From Bowmanella denitrificans (lineage in GTDB: Bacteria > Pseudomonadota > Gammaproteobacteria > Enterobacterales > Alteromonadaceae), in the NCBI RefSeq assembly GCF_002887595.1, contig NZ_PEBU01000007.1:1-64000 (forward strand): DNA of 64,000 bases, given 5' to 3'. The notes under the pieces were generated by a model. That model was not told the DNA's origin. It did not search any database and was given only the letters and a program-made list of their open reading frames with translations. Positions 29,638 through 36,865 of the stretch are shown here, one piece after another. Made by a program: the position numbers and the translations under genes. Position 1 is the first letter of the stretch. Each line of letters opens with the position of its first letter.

Positions 29638-30567
29638 TCATATACTCAGCCAAATCACACCCTGGGCATCTTTGTGCCAATGAATGTTATGGCTTAGTTG
29701 CAGGGCGTCGAGCATCTGCTCCAGTTGGTCAAGGCGAAAAGCTGCCGTCAGGCGCTGTGAAGCCAAGGTGGGATGACTGAGTTTCAAGGTCACATTGCTA
29801 TAACGGTTTAGTACACTGATTACATCCTCCAGCGTACTATCTTGGAAATTGAATCTTTGCTGACGCCAATTGGCAAACTGGCTGTCAGGCAGAAACTGCA
29901 CGGGTGACATTCCCTGCTTATCCAACATCACTGCCTGGTTGTTGGTAAGTAGCTGAACCTGATGATTCTGGCTAACTTCCACTCGCCCATGGGCAACACC
30001 TACTGTGATTTGCTCAGCCCTTTGCTGCACATCAAACAAAGTCCCAAGTACGCGAATGTGGCTATTTTTTACTGTCACTATAAAAGGTCTTGTCTCATCA
30101 GGACTGACATCAAATTCCGCATCTCCTTTTTGCAGCCAGACCTGGCGGTCGGTATCGGACAGATTCACCTGAGCCAGACTGTCGCCGCCTAAGGTCAGCG
30201 AAGATCCGTCGTCCAGCCTGAATGTCTGGATTTGACCTTTTTCTGTGTGTAGTTGAAGGATGTCTGGCTCAACCTGCCAAACCGGGACCAGCAGAACTGC
30301 CAATAAGGCCATGCAGGCCGCCAGCCATGCATACCTTGCATACCTGGGCTTACGAGCCTGAAGTCTGACACTAAGTGCATCGGCAACAGTTTCCGTGTAC
30401 GTAGTTTGGCGCCACAGCAATTCAGCTTCCCGGTAGTGCTGCTGATGGCGGCTATCCTGCTGCAGCCAGGCTTTAAATTCCTGCCACTGCTGCTCGCTGG
30501 CCTGACCTGAATGCAGCAATACCAACCAGTGCCGCGCTTGTTGCTTGATAGGGTGCTGGGTTTTCAC
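29638..30567 (-). CDS. FecR-type anti-sigma/sigma-regulator protein
   Basis: 309 residues. N-terminal DUF4880-like cytoplasmic domain (ARHWLVLLHSGQASEQQWQEFKAWLQQD), one transmembrane helix at about 78-98 (YAWLAACMALLAVLLVPVW), and a periplasmic FecR domain (TEKGQIQTFRLDDGSSLTLGGDS; IRVLGTLFDVQ), ending in a small STN-like secretin/TonB segment (FNFQDSTLEDVISVLNRYSNVTL). The GTG start overlaps the sigma-factor TGA (GTGA) and has AAAGAGAG upstream. Expected to relay the receptor signal to the sigma factor. Confidence 0.93.
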   Translation of the reverse strand: MKTQHPIKQQARHWLVLLHSGQASEQQWQEFKAWLQQDSRHQQHYREAELLWRQTTYTETVADALSVRLQARKPRYARYAWLAACMALLAVLLVPVWQVEPDILQLHTEKGQIQTFRLDDGSSLTLGGDSLAQVNLSDTDRQVWLQKGDAEFDVSPDETRPFIVTVKNSHIRVLGTLFDVQQRAEQITVGVAHGRVEVSQNHQVQLLTNNQAVMLDKQGMSPVQFLPDSQFANWRQQRFNFQDSTLEDVISVLNRYSNVTLKLSHPTLASQRLTAAFRLDQLEQMLDALQLSHNIHWHKDAQGVIWLSI

Positions 30568-31115
30568 AAATACTCTCTTTGCTGCAGTTCATATTGCTGA
30601 CGACCCTCTTCCCACGCCTGCAGTATGGTCTGTATTGTGGTGTGCGCGCGTTCGATATTGCGGCTGATATCCGCCATGGAATAGCCCGTACGAGCGGCAA
30701 TCTGCTGATAGGTTTCACCGCGCAAACGGCTTGCCACAATAAGGTCCCGTTGCTTAGCCGGTAAACTGGCAACGGCCCGTTCAATCACCAGCATCTTCTC
30801 GCCCTGTAAAAAACTGGATTCAACACAACTTTCATTCAGCGGCGCCAAGCCTACTTCGACAAAAATTTCGTCAATTAGCTGCTCCTGACGGGTTTGCAGA
30901 CGGTGTGCATCAATAATCAGGTTACGGGCGATAGTGTAAACAAAGGCTTTGGGATTATCCGGCGGTTGAGTAAGCTGCGTTTCGGCATATCGCATAAAGG
31001 CTTGTTGGGCGATATCTTCAGGATCCGGCGGGCCATTACCGAATTTAGCCCGGAGCAAACCACACAGCTCCTGCCAATAACTTCGATAAAATTTAGTTAA
31101 AAATGCCTGTTTCAT
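30564..31115 (-). CDS. FecI-type ECF RNA polymerase sigma factor
   Basis: 183 residues. Sigma region 2 (DPEDIAQQAFMRYAETQL; NPKAFVYTIARNLIIDAHRLQTR) and region 4 (ASLPAKQRDLIVASRLRGETYQQIAARTGYSMADISRNIERA) are both intact. With FecR and the STN receptor downstream it forms a standard cell-surface signalling system. No Fur box is obvious in the 99 nt upstream. Confidence 0.95.
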   Translation of the reverse strand: MKQAFLTKFYRSYWQELCGLLRAKFGNGPPDPEDIAQQAFMRYAETQLTQPPDNPKAFVYTIARNLIIDAHRLQTRQEQLIDEIFVEVGLAPLNESCVESSFLQGEKMLVIERAVASLPAKQRDLIVASRLRGETYQQIAARTGYSMADISRNIERAHTTIQTILQAWEEGRQQYELQQREYL

Positions 31116-31214
31116 CCCGAATGATCGCTACATCCCGACCTGGGATTGGCATCATAGGGGCTGGCAATGACAGTTTTGTTACAGTTAGCTCAACAACAGG
31201 ATTTTAGCGCCGAG

Positions 31215-31727
31215 TTAGTCCTGAATAGCCGCAAGCCATTGTTTTAGCGATCCTGCCAGTCGCTCTCTACTGGCATCGTCCAGATTACCAAGCAATTGAC
31301 GTAGAGTTTTCAGATGGCACGGGAACACAGCCTCTATGGTTTGCATCCCTTTATCGGTAAGTTGTACTTTCACGCTGCGCCGGTCTTCCTGACTATGGGC
31401 CCTGGCAATAAGGCCTTTTTGTTCGAGTTTGTCCAAGCGGTTAGTCATAGCGCCTGAGCTAAGCAGCATCGACTGATGTAACTGCGAGGGCGTAAGGCAA
31501 TGCGGGGCCCCCGTTCGCCTCAGGGTAGCCAGCACATCAAATTCGCCGTATTTCAGATCAAATGCCTCATGACATCGCCCTACTTCCGCTTCAATGGTTT
31601 TCATCAGACGAAACATACGACCAATCACCTTCATCGGCAGCAGATCACCTTCAACACCTTCGGTTCGCCACTGGTGGGCAAATACATCAAGGTCGTCGTC
31701 ATCTTCTTGTTTGACTGTGATAGGCAT
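31215..31727 (-). CDS. MarR-family transcriptional regulator
   Basis: About 170 residues if started at ATG 31727; a GTG at 31736 is the alternative and neither has a strong ribosome binding site. Winged-helix core: EFDVLATLRRTGAPHCLTPSQLHQSMLLSSGAMTNRLDKLEQKGLIARAHSQEDRRSVKVQLTDKG, with the DRR wing typical of MarR. Divergent from an MFS exporter, with an 18-bp perfect palindrome just upstream of its own start and a second copy near the exporter start. It probably represses both. Confidence 0.92.
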   Translation of the reverse strand: MPITVKQEDDDDLDVFAHQWRTEGVEGDLLPMKVIGRMFRLMKTIEAEVGRCHEAFDLKYGEFDVLATLRRTGAPHCLTPSQLHQSMLLSSGAMTNRLDKLEQKGLIARAHSQEDRRSVKVQLTDKGMQTIEAVFPCHLKTLRQLLGNLDDASRERLAGSLKQWLAAIQD

Positions 31728-31747
31728 GGAAGGCACTCATCTGTTTT

Positions 31748-31765
31748 TATCTTTATATAAAGATA
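31748..31765. promoter_or_regulatory. MarR operator, copy 1
   Basis: TATCTTTATATAAAGATA is a perfect 18-bp palindrome about 20 nt upstream of the marR-type start codon. Confidence 0.75.
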
Positions 31766-31800
31766 CTTTACCCAGACCGACTAACTCAGTAAACTCCTTT

Positions 31801-31818
31801 TATCTTCACATAAAGATA
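31801..31818. promoter_or_regulatory. MarR operator, copy 2
   Basis: TATCTTCACATAAAGATA repeats copy 1 with 16 of 18 identical bases, centred 53 bp away (about five helical turns) and about 24 nt upstream of the exporter ATG. Confidence 0.75.
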
Positions 31819-31841
31819 CTTCAGTTAGAGATATATTTACC

Positions 31842-33065
31842 ATGCATACCAACCAAGCAACAGCGTCACGCCCTGCACCGCCGGCCTTGCTGTTTATCAC
31901 CATCGTGTTGATCGCGCTGAATCTGCGCCCGGTACTAGCCTCTATCGGTCCTTTGCTGGATGCCATGCAGCAGGATCTGAGCATCAGTTATGCCACTGCA
32001 TCGATGCTGACCACCTTGCCTGTTGCCGCTATGGGAGCTGCCTGTTTCTTCGGCTTTACCATCGCCTCACGTTTTGGTATGGGGCGTACCATCAGTTTAT
32101 CTTTGGCTGTTCTGGCCCTGGCCACAGGGTTGCGTTTTTTTGTCGACTCAGCATTTAGCCTGATCCTTTCTGCACTGGCTGCAGGTTTGGGTATTGCCCT
32201 GATCCAATGTCTGGTACCAGCCATTATTAAGGCCAACTATCCAGGCAAGATAGCCGCCATGATGGGTTTTTATATTACTGCGATTATGGCGGGTGCCAGT
32301 CTGGGCTCGGCGGTATCCCCCTGGTTTGCCAGTTTCAGTGCCTGGCGCGGGGGCTTAGGTAACTGGGTGTGGTTGGCTATTGTGGCCTTAGCACTGTGGT
32401 TATTATGCAGTCATCGCTGGTACTTACCCAGCCAACCCGCTGCTACCGCCAGCAAGACCCGTTTCTGGCAACATAGCCGGGCCTGGCAACTTGCCATGAT
32501 GTTTGGTCTGGGAACCGCCGCATTTGTGTGTGTGCTGGCCTGGCTTGCGCCCTATGCCATGGAAAACGGCATGAGTGCCCAGCAGGCAGGTTTGCTGATG
32601 GGCTATCTGACCCTGATGGAAGTCGTGGCGGGTCTGTTTTTTCCGGCTTGGGCCAATCGTCAAAATGACCGTCGTATGGTGCTGATAACGCTGTGTTTAT
32701 TGCAAGCAACAGGTTTTTTGGGTCTGATGTTGGCGCCCCATATCAGCTTATGGCTCTGGGCCACCTTGCTAGGCTTAGGGGTAGGTGGCATGTTTCCTAT
32801 GGTGATGATTGTCACTATGGATCATCAGGATGACCCGGTGATGGCCGGCAAACTGGCTGCCTTCGTTCAAGGTATTGGTTATCTTGTCGCCAGTATCGCG
32901 CCCTGGGTAGCCGGTATTATTCGTGACCAGTTAGCCAGTTTTGATATGGCCTGGTTGATGCTGGCCCTAGGGGCCTTTGTATTGTTATTGCTGTCACTGA
33001 GTCTGACACCTGGCAGCTATGCCCGCGCTTTTCCCTCAGCCTTACAGCCTTGTGAATCCGTTTGA
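31842..33065 (+). CDS. MFS transporter, CynX/NimT type
   Basis: 407 residues with about 12 hydrophobic segments. N-terminal segment ALNLRPVLASIGPLLDAMQQDLSISYATASMLTTLPV is characteristic of the CynX (cyanate/nitroimidazole) branch, in which the first helix ends with NLRPxxxxxxP. Inner membrane. The substrate cannot be told from sequence. Divergent from the MarR-type gene and probably controlled by it. Confidence 0.88.
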   Translation: MHTNQATASRPAPPALLFITIVLIALNLRPVLASIGPLLDAMQQDLSISYATASMLTTLPVAAMGAACFFGFTIASRFGMGRTISLSLAVLALATGLRFFVDSAFSLILSALAAGLGIALIQCLVPAIIKANYPGKIAAMMGFYITAIMAGASLGSAVSPWFASFSAWRGGLGNWVWLAIVALALWLLCSHRWYLPSQPAATASKTRFWQHSRAWQLAMMFGLGTAAFVCVLAWLAPYAMENGMSAQQAGLLMGYLTLMEVVAGLFFPAWANRQNDRRMVLITLCLLQATGFLGLMLAPHISLWLWATLLGLGVGGMFPMVMIVTMDHQDDPVMAGKLAAFVQGIGYLVASIAPWVAGIIRDQLASFDMAWLMLALGAFVLLLLSLSLTPGSYARAFPSALQPCESV

Positions 33066-33075
33066 GTAGTGTGGA

Positions 33076-33096
33076 CGGGGAGAACAGCTCTCCCCG
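33076..33096. terminator. hairpin between convergent MFS and oxidoreductase genes
   Basis: Perfect 8-bp stem CGGGGAGA / TCTCCCCG with loop ACAGC, 10 nt after the transporter stop codon. No T-run follows on either side, so function as an intrinsic terminator is doubtful. Confidence 0.4.
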
Positions 33097-33109
33097 CAAA
33101 CTAAGTGGC

Positions 33110-33745
33110 TTAATAAGCCACACCAATGCGCTGATTTGGGAAGCGTTTTTGCTCAACTTCATCAAGCATTGCCTTGGCATAATCCTGCACCGAAATTCTG
33201 CTGTTACCCTGTTCGTCAGTTAGCAGATTATCCTTGCCAACTCGATATTCGCCAAGGCGCTCCCCTGGGAAAATATCTGCTGCCGGACTGATATAGGTCC
33301 ACTCCAGCGCCTGAGGCATGCTGCGAAATATCGCCAGAGCCTCACCTTGTGCCTGCGCCTCGTCCTGGTATGCAACAGGAAAGCCTTCAGTGGAGAGCAA
33401 AGATACCCCCGGAGCAACTTCCAGACTACCCGCTCCACCAACCCATAACAGACGTTTTATATTGGTGCCAGGCAACTGTTCCAGCAACAATCTGGCGGTT
33501 GCCGGTACCATTTGGTGCTTACCTGTCGCTCTGCCTCCGACCGACACCAGCAACACTTCAGCATCCCCTATTGCCTGTGCCAGGTTTTGCGGATTTTCCA
33601 GATCAAATTGCTGTACCTCATCGACTTCAGCTTTGAGGCGCTGTGGGTTACGTACCAGGGCACGTACTTGATGCCCGCGAGCTTTTGCTTCAATCGCTAA
33701 CTGACTGCCGATCCAGCCGCTGGCACCTAAAAGCGCTACTTTCAT
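33110..33745 (-). CDS. NAD(P)-binding oxidoreductase, NmrA/YwnB-like
   Basis: 211-residue atypical short-chain dehydrogenase. N-terminal dinucleotide motif GASGWIGSQLAIEAKARGHQV (GxxGxxG) followed by RNPQRL; LLVSVGG and KRLLWVGGAGSLEV in the core; TYISPAADIFPGERLGEYR toward the C terminus, as in Rv/YwnB-like epimerase-fold proteins. No catalytic YxxxK is obvious. Divergent from a LysR regulator at a distance of 100 nt, which is the usual arrangement for a regulator and its target. Confidence 0.85.
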   Translation of the reverse strand: MKVALLGASGWIGSQLAIEAKARGHQVRALVRNPQRLKAEVDEVQQFDLENPQNLAQAIGDAEVLLVSVGGRATGKHQMVPATARLLLEQLPGTNIKRLLWVGGAGSLEVAPGVSLLSTEGFPVAYQDEAQAQGEALAIFRSMPQALEWTYISPAADIFPGERLGEYRVGKDNLLTDEQGNSRISVQDYAKAMLDEVEQKRFPNQRIGVAY

Positions 33746-33845
33746 GTTTTACTCCAATTTGTGGTTGACGGCGTGCAGTCTACTGGTGCATATATTTTGA
33801 ATAAACATCGCATTATGAACATGATTGTGTCAGTAGAGGTTACTA

Positions 33846-34739
33846 ATGGATAAGCTCACCGCCATACGAAGTTTTGTCGAGGTGGCATCTTGTGGCAGTT
33901 TTACCCTGGCCGCTGAGCGACTAAACCTGAGCCGCCTGCAGGTATCCAGACATGTGCGCGAGATAGAAGACTGGCTGGGCCAGCGGCTGTTACACCGCAC
34001 TACACGTAAAGTCAGCCTGACCGATAATGGTCAGCATGCATTACAGCATTGCCGCCGTATTATTGAAGAAACGCAGCAGATGACATCCCTGGCTCAGCAA
34101 CAGCGTACCGAATTGCGGGGCAGTATCCGGGTGGCAAGCCCCATTGGTCTGGCCCAGAATCTGTTATTCGAACTGGTGGATGCGTTTCTTGCAACGCACC
34201 CTCAGACCCGCATTCATTTGTTGGTTTCCGACAGCTATGCTCATCTGGTGGACGAGCGAGTCGATATTGCCTTAAGGTTCAGCCATCAACCGGATGAACA
34301 ATGGATAGCCAGGTCAATATTCAACATTGATACTGTGCTTTGCGCCAGTCCAATCTATGTGCAGCAGGCAGGCATGCCTGTCACGCCGCAGGATCTCCCC
34401 CACCACAATTGCCTGGTGCATCTTGAACAACATAGTTGGCAGTTTGGTGAAGAGTTAGTGGATGTCAAAGGTAACCTGCAGGCCAATGATCTAGGCGTTT
34501 TACTCAAAGCCGCCTTGCGTCATCGCGGCATTGTGCGTTTACCTTGCGATTTGGCCAATACTTACCTGGAAAATGGCCAGTTACTTGCCCTATTAAGCCA
34601 TTTCCCCGGCCCTTCATTGGCCCTTTGGGCGGTATACTTATCCAGAATACACCAATCACCACTTGTTCGTGCCTTTATTGATTTTCTGGTGGCGCATTGG
34701 CGCAGCGATATCGAGGCGGCAGCATTGCCCCCGATATAG
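33846..34739 (+). CDS. LysR-family transcriptional regulator
   Basis: 297 residues. Helix-turn-helix at about 5-65 (LTAIRSFVEVASCGSFTLAAERLNLSRLQVSRHVREIEDWLGQRLLHRTTRKVSLTD) and the C-terminal LysR substrate-binding domain (GSIRVASPIGLAQNLLFELV). Belongs to the DsdC/AaeR-like group by pattern. Divergent from the NAD(P)-binding oxidoreductase gene, which is the likely target. Ends 6 nt before the stop of the convergent esterase gene. Confidence 0.93.
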   Translation: MDKLTAIRSFVEVASCGSFTLAAERLNLSRLQVSRHVREIEDWLGQRLLHRTTRKVSLTDNGQHALQHCRRIIEETQQMTSLAQQQRTELRGSIRVASPIGLAQNLLFELVDAFLATHPQTRIHLLVSDSYAHLVDERVDIALRFSHQPDEQWIARSIFNIDTVLCASPIYVQQAGMPVTPQDLPHHNCLVHLEQHSWQFGEELVDVKGNLQANDLGVLLKAALRHRGIVRLPCDLANTYLENGQLLALLSHFPGPSLALWAVYLSRIHQSPLVRAFIDFLVAHWRSDIEAAALPPI

Positions 34740-34745
34740 GTACCG

Positions 34746-35612
34746 TTAAGGAGTAGTTTGCGAAGAGCCAAACAACCAGCTTAATCCGCGTATGGCCACA
34801 GTAGGAAAAGCCGTTTCATGCCGGGCATCTGGGACCAGATAAAGTTGCACGTCAAAATCCTCGAAGCGCCAGGGGGCAAGTTGACTTTTTAAACTGATGG
34901 CATCGCCAACCAAATCATGGGATATGTTGCTGCCAAGTGGCGTTTCCAGCTCTCCGACACCAATGAAAACTTTACCTTTGGGGGCAACTTGGCCATCAGC
35001 CCAGGCTGACACCTGGCTCAACAACGCTTTATTGTCGTACCACAATGACGGGCTGCCGAGCACATAGTGTTCAAATAAAGTGGGTCTGTTGAGCAGTGCA
35101 TACAAACCAAACAAACCACCCAGCGAATTTCCCACAAATGTACGCTGCGCTTGGGTTGTTCTGTATCTTGACTCGACAAATGGTATAACCCGCTCAGCCA
35201 GAAAGTGCAGATGGCGCTGGGCACCGCCGGTTTCCAACCGCCAGTCGGCTGCTTTGCTGGGAGTGAAATCCCGAACCCGACTGGTATTTCCTGACAGGCC
35301 TTGTTGCCAGTCGATACCTACCAAAATGGCTTCTTCCATCGACTTACTATTCATCGGAAACTGTGTTGCACCGGCTATCAAGGGAAAGCTATAGGCAGCG
35401 TCCATCATATAAATAACCGGGTAACGGTGAGTAAACTGTTTTGGCTGATAGTAGCTGGCTGGAAGCTTGACGACGATATCGTAATAGCGCCCCCTATCAT
35501 CAAGGGTCTGTACCTCAGTGCTGGCAATACGATATTCCCCCCCTTGCAGCCGAAAGCAGGTTAACAGGGTTAAAACGGCTATCAACCATACCGGGGTTTT
35601 ATTGTTGTTCAT
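34746..35612 (-). CDS. secreted alpha/beta hydrolase, IroE/BesA-like esterase
   Basis: 288 residues. Short signal sequence (MNNNKTPVWLIAVLTLLTCF), then a putative-esterase domain: YPVIYMMDAAYSFPL, nucleophile elbow FVGNSLGGLFGLYALL, and catalytic His in PDARHETAFPTVA. The family includes siderophore esterases (IroE, Fes-like) and S-formylglutathione hydrolase-like enzymes. No siderophore genes are adjacent, so the substrate is open. Periplasmic by signal peptide. Confidence 0.85.
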   Translation of the reverse strand: MNNNKTPVWLIAVLTLLTCFRLQGGEYRIASTEVQTLDDRGRYYDIVVKLPASYYQPKQFTHRYPVIYMMDAAYSFPLIAGATQFPMNSKSMEEAILVGIDWQQGLSGNTSRVRDFTPSKAADWRLETGGAQRHLHFLAERVIPFVESRYRTTQAQRTFVGNSLGGLFGLYALLNRPTLFEHYVLGSPSLWYDNKALLSQVSAWADGQVAPKGKVFIGVGELETPLGSNISHDLVGDAISLKSQLAPWRFEDFDVQLYLVPDARHETAFPTVAIRGLSWLFGSSQTTP

Positions 35613-35644
35613 TAACGCCCATTCCCTATTCTTATCTTTTGTGT

Positions 35645-36145
35645 TTATTCTAGACCAGATAACAACCAGGAAGTCAGCATGTCGAAGTTCTCAACTTGCT
35701 GAACTCCATGGGTATTTTCTCCGTGGTGTAGATTTAGCCAACAGGCATTTAAACCAGCATCCAGTGCGCCCAGCACATCGTTATGCAGGTTATCTCCTAT
35801 CATTAGGATCTGCGCTCCGGGGCAGTCTAACTGCACACAAATTTGTTGATAATAGGCCTTTGCGGGTTTTTCTGCTTTTAATTGTTCAAAGCAAAAGATA
35901 CGCGTCAGATATTGATCCAGTCCCCCCCTCACCAGTGCCTGTCGTATCTCAGCTTCATCGGAGTCTCTGGCGTTGGTCGCAAGGTGACAGGTAAAACGTT
36001 GGGACAAAAGTTGCAGCGCCGCTGCAGCCCCGGGCATGGCCTGTACAACAGGCCAATTCACCATTGGGCCGCTTTGGCCGGGTATATCCCGCATCAGCGT
36101 GTCGCCCCAGTCGAACAACAAATGTCGATACCCTGAAGACACCAT
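35645..36145 (-). CDS. HAD-superfamily hydrolase
   Basis: 166 residues with all four HAD motifs: DWGDTLM (motif I), the Thr in CHLATNARD (motif II), Lys in KAEKPAKAYY (motif III), and MIGDNLHNDVLGA (motif IV). A small cap between I and II places it among subfamily I phosphatases. Its ATG overlaps the TAA of the upstream DUF6151 gene (TAATG), so the two are translationally coupled. Substrate unknown. Confidence 0.88.
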   Translation of the reverse strand: MVSSGYRHLLFDWGDTLMRDIPGQSGPMVNWPVVQAMPGAAAALQLLSQRFTCHLATNARDSDEAEIRQALVRGGLDQYLTRIFCFEQLKAEKPAKAYYQQICVQLDCPGAQILMIGDNLHNDVLGALDAGLNACWLNLHHGENTHGVQQVENFDMLTSWLLSGLE

Positions 36146-36717
36146 TATTTATCCAGTACTCTGGGTTCACTGACGGGTTTTCCTGCCACATCAAATAAAG
36201 GATGAGGCTTGCCTCGCCCTGAGAGTTTATCTGCCAGCAAACGGCGCACTATGCGCAAGAGCAAGCGCCAGGGTGTACCTTTACTGTTTTTTTCTGCCGG
36301 CGGCTTAGCTGTGGCAAATTTGCCATGCACATAGCCTTGCACCGGCCCCAGTAACGCTTCTTTGTCCTGCCCCTCCTGAATAACGCTATGAATTAAACCG
36401 ACCAGCGGCATAGACGCCGACACGGTATTTCCAATAGGGGTATTACAGCAACCCGCATACCAGCGTAACAGGCCTTTTTCACTGAGCTTCAGACAGCGCA
36501 ATTGTTGCTGGCCCTGACTGAATTGCAATTGCGCCGGCGACAGCTGATAGATTTCCGTACCACCAAAACTATCCAGCACATCGGCGCGCCCCAATTCCCG
36601 GACAAACGCCTGACAATCGTCGCAATAGCAGACCAAACGGGTCCCCGTCCTGGCCCCAACGTTCAGTGCCCGGCCTTGTAGCTGACCGCAATCACAACTT
36701 AATCCTAAAATATGCAT
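36145..36717 (-). CDS. DUF6151 (GFA-like) zinc-binding protein
   Basis: 190 residues from ATG 36717, which has AAGGAG 8 nt upstream; a longer frame (to 36822) has no ribosome binding site. Cysteine clusters CDCGQ and CYCDDC, followed later by YAGCCNTPIGNT, match the zinc-binding pattern of glutathione-dependent formaldehyde-activating (GFA) related proteins, as in DUF6151. A basic C terminus (RIVRRLLADKLSGRGK) follows. Function unknown; paired with the HAD hydrolase by a 1-nt overlap. Confidence 0.8.
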   Translation of the reverse strand: MHILGLSCDCGQLQGRALNVGARTGTRLVCYCDDCQAFVRELGRADVLDSFGGTEIYQLSPAQLQFSQGQQQLRCLKLSEKGLLRWYAGCCNTPIGNTVSASMPLVGLIHSVIQEGQDKEALLGPVQGYVHGKFATAKPPAEKNSKGTPWRLLLRIVRRLLADKLSGRGKPHPLFDVAGKPVSEPRVLDK

Positions 36718-36865
36718 GCTGTTCTCCTTATCAGGGCTTTCACTCAAGTGTTCGGACAAGTCCACAGCGCAGAATAGCTTATTGGACAATCCATCATAAC
36801 AATATCGCATTAATGCAATCACAAAGGTATATTAACCAACCTTTTACCTGCGTCAGGGAACGAAA

